Origin: Lacisediminihabitans sp040549525
GTDB lineage: Bacteria; Actinomycetota; Actinomycetes; Actinomycetales; Microbacteriaceae
Reading direction: 5' to 3'
Assembly (NCBI RefSeq): GCF_040549525.1
Contig: NZ_JBEPTM010000006.1
Location: forward strand, 62,001 to 126,000
DNA length: 64,000 bases
In this document: piece by piece, positions 23,391 through 31,956 of the stretch
Numbering within the stretch: position 1 is the stretch's first letter
Layout: every line of letters starts with the position of its first letter
The notes under the pieces: model-generated
Databases searched by the model: none
Seen by the model: only the letters and a program-made list of their open reading frames with translations
What the model was told of the DNA's origin: nothing
Translations under genes and position numbers: made by a program

Positions 23391-25630
23391 TCGTACAGCT
23401 CGCTCGCTCCGGGTTCGACGAAGCGCAACCAGCCCCACACGGCCACACTGAGGGCGGCGAAGGCACCGGCGCAGAGGATCGCCCCGATCATGGGGAAGGA
23501 GGCGTCGCCGCCGCCGAGCATCACGACGGAGGCGAACAGCGCCGCCACGGTGATGGTCGCCAGCCAGGCCGGTCGCGACCACTCGAACACCGCTCGTCCA
23601 GGGAGGGAGGCGATCGGGAGAATGAGTACCACGACCGATCCGAGTCCGGCGAGTGCGATGGTGGCGAGGGACTCGGCGGCCAACAGCGCCCAAAAGCCTG
23701 TTGCGGCTCCGAACAGGCCGTGAAGCAGCCAGGCGCCGGCGGCGAGCGTGGTGACCGATCCGATCTCCACCAGGCTCACGATCGCGCGCGCTCGGGAAGC
23801 GACGGTGCTCGAAAAGCCCACCCCGATGAGCACGCCCGCAATCACGGGTGGATGGATGCCGGAGACCCGGGACAGCACCGCGGCCAGAACCGCCGCGAAG
23901 AGGAGCAGCGGCACGAACCGCAGCCGGCCACTCACGTGCTGCGCGAACGAGCCCCATCGGGTGGCAACGGCGACCCCGACCAGGTTGAGCACGGCCAGGC
24001 CGATCACCACCGCGACGCTGAGTCTCAGATAGCGCACCTGGTCGTCCACCCCGCCGGCGATCACGATGAGAGCCGCCGCTGCCGCCAGCGGAACCGCCCC
24101 GATGATCCAGGGGTTCAGCGGTGTGGGCTCGGCGACGGGGGTGGATGCCGAGGGCCGCGTGCGATTGCGACCGGTGAACTGCATCGACGGCATCCGGATG
24201 CGTCCGCGAAGCGCTCCGGCCAGCAGCCTCAGCGGTAGTGCGATGAGCAGCACGAAAGCGAGTGCAAGGAGCGGGGCGAATGCGAGCTTGCCAGAGCTGA
24301 CGCTGCTCGACAGGGTCGGGAGCATGGCACCGAAGTTCGTCGGCGTGCCCCAGTTGTCGATGGAGCCCGCCGGAGGCACCGGCGGAGCCGAAGGGGGCGG
24401 GTTGGGGCTCCCGCTCGGCGGCGCAGTGCTCGGCGGCACACTCGGCACGGCGGGGGCGCCCGGCGGCCGTGGCGCTGCCGGTGGAGCGGGAACCGCGGCT
24501 CCGCCGCGTGAACCGAAAGTGACGGTGATCGGCGCGCTCGGCGCGCTGTAATTGCCCGCGGCATCGCGCTGGATCACCAGGAGGCTGTGTGCCCCTTTCG
24601 GCACTCTGCCGACAGTGCAGCTGAAGGTGCCGCCGACGATCGCGGACTGGCAGGCGGGGAGGTTGTCGAGGTAGACGTCCGCCGTGCCGGCGAGTCCGGG
24701 TGCCGCGGTCTCGCCGGTTCCCGAGACGACGACCTGGGTGCCGGTCACCTGGCTGCCGGCCACCGGTGACATGATCACCGCTCGTGCGGGGGCATCCCTG
24801 TCCACGACGAGCGAGAGAGAGCCGGACAGTGACGACGATGCACCGCCACCGAGGTCGGCGCGAGACTGCCTCGCCCGGATCACGTAGGACCCGGAGGGCA
24901 CGGTGAGCGCGCAGGACCAGTAGCCGGAGTCGGTCGCGACGGACGAGCATCCGTCCGCTCCGCCGTCCACGACCGTTGTGACCGTGCTTCCCGCGAACCC
25001 ATAGCCGGAGACGAGACCGGTCGTCAGAGAGTCTGGTGCGCCGTCGATGGTGGGCGCTCCGAGCACGTCGACGGTGGCGGACAGGGGTGCGGATGCCACG
25101 CCGGCGAGAGTCTGCACCGCGATGAGGGTGATCGACGCGCCGCTCGCGACGGCTGCGGTGCACTCGAACTCGGTGTCGTCGGAGGCCGGGATGGTGCAGA
25201 AGGGACTGCCCTGGGCCGAGCGGGGGGAGATCACGACGCTGCTTCCCTCGTCCTTTGTGCCGCTCAGCCGCACGGCATTCGTGGGCGAGAACCCGGGGGC
25301 GCTGAAGCTGAACGTCGAGGGAGCCGCAGACGGGGAGGGAGCCGCAGACGGTGGGGGTGCCGCAGGCGGTGAGGGGGGCGCAGGCGGTGAGGGGGAGGGG
25401 CTCGGAGTCGGGGCGGTGGTCGCGGCAATCGCCACATCTGCCGAATCCGCCGCACCCGGGGCATCGGGCGGCACCGCAGCAGCTCCCAGAACCAGGACGG
25501 ACTGGAGCGCGTAGCCGGTGACGGCAAGCACCGTCAGGAGACCTCGACGGTGTGCGTACGGTCCGCGATCGCGAAACGGACGGGGGGAGACGCTCGAGTG
25601 TGAGGGCTGCACTGTGAGTCCATTCAGCAT
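23387..25630 (-). CDS. Large surface/membrane protein: Pro-rich linkers, Ig-like repeats, polytopic C-terminus
   Basis: No known family is recognised. The 747-residue product has, in order, an N-terminal signal anchor (about 29-50), a Pro/Ser/Ala-rich low-complexity stretch (70-105), three to four beta-rich Ig-like or Big-like repeats (110-390) with a few conserved Cys pairs, a second proline-rich linker (395-440), and a polytopic C-terminal half with about ten hydrophobic helices. This puts an adhesive or sensing ectodomain on a transporter-like membrane domain. ATG 25630 has GGAGA eight bases upstream; ATG 25762 would give a charged, unlikely leader. Confidence 0.75.
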   Translation of the reverse strand: MLNGLTVQPSHSSVSPRPFRDRGPYAHRRGLLTVLAVTGYALQSVLVLGAAAVPPDAPGAADSADVAIAATTAPTPSPSPSPPAPPSPPAAPPPSAAPSPSAAPSTFSFSAPGFSPTNAVRLSGTKDEGSSVVISPRSAQGSPFCTIPASDDTEFECTAAVASGASITLIAVQTLAGVASAPLSATVDVLGAPTIDGAPDSLTTGLVSGYGFAGSTVTTVVDGGADGCSSVATDSGYWSCALTVPSGSYVIRARQSRADLGGGASSSLSGSLSLVVDRDAPARAVIMSPVAGSQVTGTQVVVSGTGETAAPGLAGTADVYLDNLPACQSAIVGGTFSCTVGRVPKGAHSLLVIQRDAAGNYSAPSAPITVTFGSRGGAAVPAPPAAPRPPGAPAVPSVPPSTAPPSGSPNPPPSAPPVPPAGSIDNWGTPTNFGAMLPTLSSSVSSGKLAFAPLLALAFVLLIALPLRLLAGALRGRIRMPSMQFTGRNRTRPSASTPVAEPTPLNPWIIGAVPLAAAAALIVIAGGVDDQVRYLRLSVAVVIGLAVLNLVGVAVATRWGSFAQHVSGRLRFVPLLLFAAVLAAVLSRVSGIHPPVIAGVLIGVGFSSTVASRARAIVSLVEIGSVTTLAAGAWLLHGLFGAATGFWALLAAESLATIALAGLGSVVVLILPIASLPGRAVFEWSRPAWLATITVAALFASVVMLGGGDASFPMIGAILCAGAFAALSVAVWGWLRFVEPGASELYD

Positions 25631-25754
25631 GGCATCTTCTCCGATGTCAATTATCTGTGCGCGGTAATGGAAGTGAGCAATCATCCGCTCGACCGATCCA
25701 GTCGTCGCTGCCCCGGAGCCGATCGGATATTGACGCGGCCGGGGATCCCCGCCA

Positions 25755-25766
25755 TGATTCAAATCA
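25755..25766. promoter_or_regulatory. Candidate TetR operator
   Basis: TGATT-CA-AATCA is a perfect short palindrome 37 bases before the tetR start at 25804; a second palindrome GGGGATCCCC lies at 25741-25750. Either could be the binding site. Confidence 0.35.
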
Positions 25767-25803
25767 CGCGACTGGGACGAGTGACCCAGAGAGAGGACCG
25801 TAC

Positions 25804-26448
25804 ATGGCCCGGGTAAGTTCCGCAGAACGACGAGCCGCCCTCGTGAGGGCCGCCCTGCGGGTGATCGACCGCGACGGCGTGCACGGCGCGACGACCCGGG
25901 CGATCGTCGCCGAGGCCGAGATGTCGCTCGCGAGCTTCCACTACGCGTTCCGGTCCCGTGACGAGATGATCCGCGAACTCATCGCCTTCGTGGTGCAGGA
26001 CGAGCAGCGCGTGTCGCTCGAGGCGCTGGACCGGGATGCGGACATCCGCTCGGCAGTCAGAGCCGGGCTGCAGGCTTACTTCGACCTGTTGAAGGCACAT
26101 CCCTCGCGGGAGCAGGCGATGCAGGAGCTCGTGCAGTACTCGCTGCGGACACCGGGCCTTGAGGCGCTGCCTCTGGCGCAGTACGCGAGCTACTTCCACA
26201 CCGCCCGCGTGCTGCTCGAGCGCGGTGCCGAGCTCACCGGGATGGAGTGGACGATGCCGATCGAACAGCTCGCGCGCATTCTCATCGCGATCACCGACGG
26301 GCTGACGATAGCCTGGCTCGCCGATCGCGACGATGTCGCCGCCGGACGCCTGATGGACTTCGCCGCGGACACGATCGGCGCCCTCGCCGTCGAGATGCCG
26401 CTCGCCGTCGGGATGCCGCTCGCCGTCAGGAATGCGGACGCCCGATGA
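25804..26448 (+). CDS. TetR family transcriptional regulator
   Basis: A 214-residue regulator with the N-terminal TetR helix-turn-helix (TTRAIVAEAEMSLASFHYAF, residues 33-52) and a helical ligand domain. ATG 25804 follows AGAGAGGA. It is the first gene of an operon with an MFS transporter, a PLP enzyme and an FAD oxidase, and overlaps the transporter by four bases (ATGA), so it probably autoregulates that operon. The C-terminus contains a 6-residue repeat AV(E/G)MPL from an 18-bp tandem duplication, which looks recent. Confidence 0.9.
   Translation: MARVSSAERRAALVRAALRVIDRDGVHGATTRAIVAEAEMSLASFHYAFRSRDEMIRELIAFVVQDEQRVSLEALDRDADIRSAVRAGLQAYFDLLKAHPSREQAMQELVQYSLRTPGLEALPLAQYASYFHTARVLLERGAELTGMEWTMPIEQLARILIAITDGLTIAWLADRDDVAAGRLMDFAADTIGALAVEMPLAVGMPLAVRNADAR
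26386..26433 (+). repeat. 18-bp tandem duplication in the 3' end of tetR
   Basis: GCCGTCGAGATGCCGCTC (26386-26403) is repeated with one change at 26404-26421, and a third partial copy starts at 26422. The reading frame is kept. Confidence 0.7.
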
Positions 26449-27728
26449 CGACCCCGGCCCTCGACCGTTCGACCACCGACTCGACGGTGCAGCTCTTCGG
26501 CGAGCCGAAACGGCAGGTCTCCGGCGGATGGATCGCGCTCTTCGCCATCGCCTGGCTCGGGGTCTGGATGGCGCAGCTCACGCCGATCCAGCTGCTGCTG
26601 CCCGCCCAGGTCGAAGCGCAACTGAGCGCGACCTACTGGGTCGACAAGGTGGTCGCCTTCGGCATCGTCTCGGGAATCGCCGGGGTGTTCGCACTCGTCA
26701 CCTTTCCGCTCACCGGTGCCCTTTCCGACCGCACGACGTCGAGGTTCGGCCGCCGCCGACCCTGGATTCTCGGGGGCGCGCTGGTGTTCGCTGCCGCGCT
26801 CGTCTTGCTCGGCCTCCAGCAGTCGCTCGTGGGCATCGGCATCTTCTGGTCCCTTGCCCTCATCGGATTCTGCGTGCTCACCGCCGCCCTCACCGCGGTG
26901 ATCTCCGACCAGGTGCCGGTGGGGCAGCGCGGATTCGTCTCGGGATGGATCTCCGCCCCGCAGGCGATCGGCACCATCCTCGGCGTGTTGCTCGTGGTGG
27001 TGCTCGTGCTCAGCCAGGTGGCGGGCTACACCCTCGTCGCGGTGTTGCTCGTGCTGCTGGTGCTTCCCTTCGTGCTGCGGATCCCGGATGCGGTGCTCCC
27101 GCGGTCCGCGAGGTCGCCGCTCACCCTGAAGGGCCTCATCGCGGGCTTCTGGATCAGCCCGCGACAGTATCCGGATTTCGGATGGACCCTCGCCAGCCGC
27201 ATCCTCGTCAACTTCGGCAACGCCTTCGGCACCTCCCTGCTGCTCTACTTTCTGCAGGACGGCCTGAGAGTCGAGCACGCGGACGATGTGCTGCTCGTCC
27301 TGATCCTCATCTACATGATCTTCGTGGTGCTGGCCTCGCTGGTGCTCGGACGGCTCTCCGACCGGCTCGGCCGGCGCAAGGCATTCGTCTTCGCTGCCGC
27401 CGCACTCCAGGGCGTTGCGGCGCTGATGCTCGCCTTCGTGCCCCTGCTCGGCGTCGCGATGGTCGCGGCCGGCATCCTCGGTCTCGGCTACGGATGCTTC
27501 CTGTCCGTCGACCAGGCGCTGGCGACGCAGGTGCTGCCCGACGCCCACACCCGCGGCAAGGATCTCGGCATCATGAACATCGCCACCGCCGTGCCGCAGG
27601 CGATCGCGCCGCTGATCGGAGCCTTCGTGGTCGCCGCCCTCGCCGGCTTCCAGGGGCTGTTCGTGCTCTCCGCGCTGGCTGCCCTGCTCGGCGCACTCGC
27701 CGTCCTGCCCATCCGATCGGTGCGCTGA
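26445..27728 (+). CDS. MFS transporter
   Basis: A 12-helix major facilitator of 427 residues. The loop 2-3 signature appears as GALSDRTTSRFGRRRPW and the matching C-domain copy as GRLSDRLGRRKAF. The opening resembles glycoside/drug MFS proteins. It lies between tetR and a PLP-dependent enzyme with overlaps on both sides (ATGA; one base). Export of a toxic amino acid or sugar derivative, or import of the enzyme's substrate, are both possible. The substrate is not predictable. Confidence 0.9.
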   Translation: MTTPALDRSTTDSTVQLFGEPKRQVSGGWIALFAIAWLGVWMAQLTPIQLLLPAQVEAQLSATYWVDKVVAFGIVSGIAGVFALVTFPLTGALSDRTTSRFGRRRPWILGGALVFAAALVLLGLQQSLVGIGIFWSLALIGFCVLTAALTAVISDQVPVGQRGFVSGWISAPQAIGTILGVLLVVVLVLSQVAGYTLVAVLLVLLVLPFVLRIPDAVLPRSARSPLTLKGLIAGFWISPRQYPDFGWTLASRILVNFGNAFGTSLLLYFLQDGLRVEHADDVLLVLILIYMIFVVLASLVLGRLSDRLGRRKAFVFAAAALQGVAALMLAFVPLLGVAMVAAGILGLGYGCFLSVDQALATQVLPDAHTRGKDLGIMNIATAVPQAIAPLIGAFVVAALAGFQGLFVLSALAALLGALAVLPIRSVR

Positions 27729-28975
27729 TGCCGCTGTCTCTCGTGCCGCCCACGGACTCCCCGTGGCTCCGTCCGTCCGAATACTGGACCTCGCTCCAGG
27801 GCGCCACAGCCGAACTCGACCCCCCGTTCGGCGTGATCTCGGTGCCCGCCCTCGCCCACAACGCCGTCGACATGCTGCGCCGAGCGAAGGGCACGAGCAT
27901 CCGGGTCGCGTCGAAATCGGTGCGGGTGCGCACGGTGATCGACGCGGTTCTCGCTCTTCCCGGCTATTCGGGAGTGCTCGCGTACACCCTTCCCGAGGCG
28001 CTCTGGCTCGCGGAGGGGGATGCCCGGCACGAGGGCATCACCGACGTCGTGGTGGGCTATCCGAGCGTCGACCGTGCGTCGATCCGGCGACTCGCGCTCG
28101 ATCCGCTGCTTGCCGCGCGGGTGACCCTCATGGTCGACAGCGTCGACCAGCTCGACTGCATCGACGCCGTGGTCCCTCCCGCACACCGCGAGCGCATCCG
28201 AGTCTGCCTCGAGCTCGACGCGTCCTGGAATCCGAAGGTGCTCGGCCATCTCGGCACCTACCGCTCCCCGGTGTTCACCGCTGACGATGCCCGTGCTCTG
28301 GCAGAGCGGATCGTCGCCCGCCCCGGATTCGCGTTGGTCGGACTGATGGCGTACGAGGGCCAGATCGCCGGGCTCGTCAACGAGCCGGCGAGCGCGGCGC
28401 GGGGGGTGGCCGTGCGCTGGATCCAGAAGAATTCGGCGAGCGAGCTCGCCGGTCGCCGGGCGGAAGCCGTCGCGGCGGTGCGATCACTTGCCGACCTCGA
28501 GTTCGTCAACGGAGGCGGCACCGGTTCGCTCGAGACGACGAGTGCGGAGCCGGCGGTGACCGAGATCGCCGCGGGCAGCGGTCTGTTCGGCCCCCATCTC
28601 TTCGACCACTACCGACAGTTCCTTCCCGCGCCCGCCGCATCTTTCGTGCTGTCGGTGGTGCGCAAGCCCTCGGCGCAGATGGCCACGCTGCTCGGGGGCG
28701 GGTGGGTCGCATCCGGTCCGCCGGGGGTCGATCGGCTTCCCGTCGTGGCCTGGCCAGAGGGCACGAACATGGTTTCCAATGAGATGGCCGGAGAGGTGCA
28801 GACCCCGCTCACCGGAGAGGCCGCCGCCCGGCTGCAGATCGGAGACCGGGTGTGGCTGCGGCACACGAAGGCGGGAGAACTCAGTGAGCATCTCGATGCT
28901 TTCGTGCTGGTGGACGGGGATCGCATCGTCGAGTCGGCGCCAACCTACCGCGGCGAGGGCAAGGCCTTCCTGTGA
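27728..28975 (+). CDS. PLP-dependent amino acid deaminase/aldolase (alanine racemase N-terminal fold, DSD1-like)
   Basis: A fold-type III PLP enzyme of 415 residues. Lys63 in IRVASKSVRVRT is the presumed Schiff-base lysine at the end of strand one of a TIM barrel. The C-terminal beta domain (from about 325) carries PLTGEAAARLQIGDRVWLRHTKAGE, with the His and Cys/Glu region that binds metal in D-threonine aldolase and D-serine dehydratase. The likely reaction is cleavage or deamination of a D-hydroxy amino acid. It is in one operon with an MFS transporter and a sugar-lactone oxidase, an uncommon pairing. Confidence 0.85.
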   Translation: MPLSLVPPTDSPWLRPSEYWTSLQGATAELDPPFGVISVPALAHNAVDMLRRAKGTSIRVASKSVRVRTVIDAVLALPGYSGVLAYTLPEALWLAEGDARHEGITDVVVGYPSVDRASIRRLALDPLLAARVTLMVDSVDQLDCIDAVVPPAHRERIRVCLELDASWNPKVLGHLGTYRSPVFTADDARALAERIVARPGFALVGLMAYEGQIAGLVNEPASAARGVAVRWIQKNSASELAGRRAEAVAAVRSLADLEFVNGGGTGSLETTSAEPAVTEIAAGSGLFGPHLFDHYRQFLPAPAASFVLSVVRKPSAQMATLLGGGWVASGPPGVDRLPVVAWPEGTNMVSNEMAGEVQTPLTGEAAARLQIGDRVWLRHTKAGELSEHLDAFVLVDGDRIVESAPTYRGEGKAFL

Positions 28976-29018
28976 GGGATTCGAAACGCGCTCGCAGTAG
29001 AGTCACGCTGAGGGGTGA

Positions 29019-30359
29019 ATGGTGACAGTCGAAACAGTGATCGCGGGCATCACCCCGGGCACGATGTGGCGCAACTGGGGTCGCTCGGAGTCGGTGCGTC
29101 CGCTCATGATGGCCAGCCCGTCGAGCGTTGACGAAGTCGCGGCGATCGTGCGTTTCGCCCGAGAGCGCGAGTTCACCGTGAAGACCGTCGGCTCCGGCCA
29201 CAGCTTCACCGCCATCGCCCGCGCGCAGGACCTTCAGGTCGACGTGTCACGCCTCGACGGACTCCTCGGCGTCGAGCTGTCGCGCAACCGGGTCACCCTC
29301 GCGGCCGGAACCAAGCTGCACCGACTGCCCGCACTGCTCGGTCCCTATGGGCTCGCCCTGCCGAACATGGGAGACATCGACCGGCAGACCATCGCCGGAG
29401 CCACCTCGACCGGCACCCACGGCACCGGTGCGCACTACCCCGGTCTCGCGGCCCAGATCGTGGCGGTGACCATGGTGACGGCGGATGGCTCGATCCTGCG
29501 CGTCAGCGAGACCGAGAACCCCGAGCTCCTGCCCGCCGCCCGCCTCGGGCTCGGCGCACTCGGCATCCTCGTCGATCTCACGCTGCAATGCGTTCCGGCC
29601 TTCCTGCTGCATGCCGTCGAACGCCCCGGCGGCTTCGACGAGGTGCTCGACGGACTCGAACAGCGGGTGGCCGCCGTCGACCACTTCGAGTTCTACTGGT
29701 GGCCCCACACCGACGGTGTGATGACGAAGTCCAACACCCGGCTGCCCGCGGATGCCGAACGGCACCCCGTCGGCCCGGTGGCCGCCTTCGTGGAAGACCG
29801 CGTGCTCTCGAATGCCGTGCTCGCCCTGCTCTGCAACGTCGGGAGGGTGGCGCCGGCACTCACCCCGGGAATCAACCGCCTCGCCACCCGCGTCTACGGA
29901 AACCGCACCTACACCGACCACTCCTACGAGGTCTTCGTCAGCCCGCGCACCACCCGGTTTCGCGAGATGGAGTACGCGATCCCGCGGGCGGCGATTCCGG
30001 ATGCGCTGCGAGACATCCGCTCGCTCATCGATTCCCGCGGCTGGCGCATATCGTTCCCGGTTGAGGTGCGCGTCGCCGCCGCCGACGAGAACTGGCTCTC
30101 GACGGCCTCGCAGCGCGACAGCGGCTATATTGCGGTGCATCGCTACTTCCGCGACGACCCGGAAGAGTACTTCCGGGGCGTCGAGCAGATCATGCGGGGC
30201 TACCAGGGGCGACCACACTGGGGCAAGATCCACTACCAGAACGCGGAATCACTCGCCGCGGTCTATCCGCATCACGCCGACTTCGTGGCAGCGCGTGACC
30301 GACTCGACCCGGACCGCGTGTTCACGAACCCCTACCTGGATCGCGTGCTCGGCGTCTGA
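29019..30359 (+). CDS. D-arabinono-1,4-lactone oxidase family FAD protein
   Basis: A VAO-family flavoprotein of 446 residues. The FAD domain shows VGSGHSFTAIA with His61 as the likely covalent flavin site and GDIDRQTIAGATSTGTHGTG; the ALO domain ends in GRPHWGKIHYQ. Relatives oxidise aldonolactones such as L-gulono-1,4-lactone and pass electrons to O2 or an acceptor. ATG 29019 follows GAGGGGTG. It is 43 bases after the PLP gene, with a possible own -10 TAGAGT at 28998-29003, so it can be read with or without the operon. Confidence 0.9.
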   Translation: MVTVETVIAGITPGTMWRNWGRSESVRPLMMASPSSVDEVAAIVRFAREREFTVKTVGSGHSFTAIARAQDLQVDVSRLDGLLGVELSRNRVTLAAGTKLHRLPALLGPYGLALPNMGDIDRQTIAGATSTGTHGTGAHYPGLAAQIVAVTMVTADGSILRVSETENPELLPAARLGLGALGILVDLTLQCVPAFLLHAVERPGGFDEVLDGLEQRVAAVDHFEFYWWPHTDGVMTKSNTRLPADAERHPVGPVAAFVEDRVLSNAVLALLCNVGRVAPALTPGINRLATRVYGNRTYTDHSYEVFVSPRTTRFREMEYAIPRAAIPDALRDIRSLIDSRGWRISFPVEVRVAAADENWLSTASQRDSGYIAVHRYFRDDPEEYFRGVEQIMRGYQGRPHWGKIHYQNAESLAAVYPHHADFVAARDRLDPDRVFTNPYLDRVLGV

Positions 30360-30553
30360 GAGTTCGGCCGCCGGCTCAGCTCGCGTGCACTCCGGGTCGG
30401 CGCTTCGGGTCCACGCGTCTTCTCGGCGACCTGCGCGTGAGGACCCTGGTGCGACCCGGAGCGCTCGGTCAGCCCCTGCAGCATCCAGCGGCGGAAAGCC
30501 CCCGTGGTGCGCGGTGATTCGGGGGCGCGTTGCGGTGTGGGTGTCGAGGCCAT
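30332..30553 (-). CDS. Small hypothetical ORF, possibly an N-terminal gene remnant
   Basis: A 73-residue basic frame starting at ATG 30553, downstream of apt on the same strand, with its 3' end inside the oxidase gene. The first 35 residues (STPTPQRAPESPRTTGAFRR, then WMLQGLTERSGSHQGPHA) resemble the cytoplasmic lead of some actinobacterial APC-type permeases; the rest looks random. No membrane helix follows. It may be a truncated gene or chance. The region 30360-30600 holds nothing else I can support. Confidence 0.25.
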   Translation of the reverse strand: MASTPTPQRAPESPRTTGAFRRWMLQGLTERSGSHQGPHAQVAEKTRGPEAPTRSARELSRRPNSQTPSTRSR

Positions 30554-30600
30554 GAGTGCCAATCTCTCGGAGGTCGAACCTCGCTCGCCCAGAATATCGC

Positions 30601-31128
30601 TCAGATGGTGAGCAGCGAATTCACTCGACGATCAGGAAGCTTGTCGGTTCCGTGCAGATCACCGAGCTCGAGCACGACGCTGATGCCGGCGACGCGCCAG
30701 CCGGCGCGCTCGACCAGGCGGCAACTGGCAGCGAGCGTGCCCCCGGTGGCGAGCACATCGTCGAGGAGCAGCACCCGTGTGCCGGGGGCGAGCTCGTCGG
30801 GATGCACTTCGAGGGTCGCCGTTCCGTATTCGAGCTCGTATTCCTCGGTGATCACCGGACGGGGCAGCTTGCCCGGCTTGCGGATCATCACGCAGCCGAG
30901 CCCCGTCGCATAGGCGGCCCCGGCGGCGAGCACGAAGCCGCGTGCCTCCATGCCGGCCAGGGCGTCGAACCGTCCCGCAAACGGCGCGAGAAGGGCGTCG
31001 ATCACGGAGGTGTAGGCCGGGCCGTCCGCGAAGACCGGACTGAGGTCACGAAAGACGATTCCGGGCGACGGGAAGTCGACGACCGTCCTGCTGAGCCGTT
31101 CGATCGCTTCGCGGGCATCCTGCGACAT
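30601..31128 (-). CDS. apt: Adenine phosphoribosyltransferase
   Basis: Purine salvage: adenine plus PRPP gives AMP. The 175-residue protein has the PRPP-binding motif VLLLDDVLATGGTL, the GMEARGFVLAAG substrate loop and the FRDLSP opening of the APRT family. ATG 31128 has GAGGAG five bases upstream. It diverges from lemA. In many actinobacteria apt lies beside relA or secDF; neither is here. Confidence 0.94.
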   Translation of the reverse strand: MSQDAREAIERLSRTVVDFPSPGIVFRDLSPVFADGPAYTSVIDALLAPFAGRFDALAGMEARGFVLAAGAAYATGLGCVMIRKPGKLPRPVITEEYELEYGTATLEVHPDELAPGTRVLLLDDVLATGGTLAASCRLVERAGWRVAGISVVLELGDLHGTDKLPDRRVNSLLTI

Positions 31129-31295
31129 CCGTGCTCCTCATGGTTTCCGGTGACTGTGCTGACAGTAGAGCCTGTCATGACCCGATGTTCGCTCCGAGTG
31201 TGCTCCAAAAAGACGGGGGCTGAATCGCTCGCGGATATAGTTATCTCGTCCTGCGGTTCGCCGCTTCGCAGCATCCAGTTCTCGAGAGAATGGTC

Positions 31296-31862
31296 ATGGA
31301 TACCCTTATCGTTGTCGGCATAATCGTCGTACTCGTCGTCATCATCGGCATCTACCTGTGGTCGACCTACAACGGTCTCGTGCGTCTCAACGTGCGCGTC
31401 GACGAGGCGTGGAGCGACATCACGGTGCAGCTCAAGCGCCGTGCCGACCTGCTGCCGAACCTCATCGAGACGGTCAAGGGCTACGCGGCCCACGAGTCCG
31501 GCGTCTTCGAGGCCGTGACCAAAGCCCGCGCAGAGTCGATCAGCGCGTCGACCCCCGCGGATGCGGCCGTGGCAGAGAATCACGTGCAGAGCGCCCTGAA
31601 GAGCATCTTCGCCGTCGCGGAGGCGTATCCACAGCTCCAGGCCAGCCAGAACTACCTGCAGCTGCAGGGCGAACTCGTCGACACCGAAGACAAGATCCAG
31701 GCCTCTCGCCGCTTTTACAACGGGGGCGTGCGCGAGCTCAACACCAAGATCAAGACCTTCCCGAACACGCTCTTCGTGCGCGGGCTCGGCTTCACCGAGC
31801 GCGACTTCTTCGAGGTCGCGGACTCCGCGGCCATCGCGGAGCCGCCTCGCGTCCAGTTCTGA
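31296..31862 (+). CDS. lemA: LemA family protein
   Basis: A membrane-anchored helical-bundle protein of 188 residues. One N-terminal transmembrane helix (LIVVGIIVVLVVIIGIYLW) is followed by a long-helix domain with NVRVDEAWSDITVQLKRRADLLPNLIETVKG and the C-terminal YNGGVRELNTKIKTFPN signature. LemA proteins commonly pair with HtpX-type proteases, as here. ATG 31296 is chosen; ATG 31290 is equally possible. A TATAGT -10 candidate lies at 31236-31241. Confidence 0.92.
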   Translation: MDTLIVVGIIVVLVVIIGIYLWSTYNGLVRLNVRVDEAWSDITVQLKRRADLLPNLIETVKGYAAHESGVFEAVTKARAESISASTPADAAVAENHVQSALKSIFAVAEAYPQLQASQNYLQLQGELVDTEDKIQASRRFYNGGVRELNTKIKTFPNTLFVRGLGFTERDFFEVADSAAIAEPPRVQF

Positions 31863-31887
31863 TCGCGGCGCGAAGCGCCCGTGATCA

Positions 31888-31923
31888 GGTCGAGTAGCGA
31901 GCGCCAGCGAGCGTGCCGAGACC
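31888..31923. repeat. Microbacteriaceae-type intergenic palindrome, copy 1
   Basis: GGTCGAG (31888-31894) to CGAGACC (31917-31923) around a GCGAGC/GCGAGCG core, in the lemA-htpX gap. Similar hairpins are scattered through genomes of this family. A further hairpin precedes it at 31858-31887. Confidence 0.5.
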
Positions 31924-31956
31924 TTTCCCCTGCCGACTCCTTGAACTGAGCCACTC

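Noticed and set aside
23387..25762. Earlier ATG at 25762 for the large membrane protein
   Set aside because: The extra 44 residues would precede the signal anchor and lack a ribosome-binding site; ATG 25630 has GGAGA.
26432..27726. A long plus-strand open frame overlapping the MFS gene and continuing into the PLP gene
   Set aside because: Its first 430 codons are an Arg-rich frameshift of the MFS gene; only the part from 27728 is real. A fusion protein is not supported.
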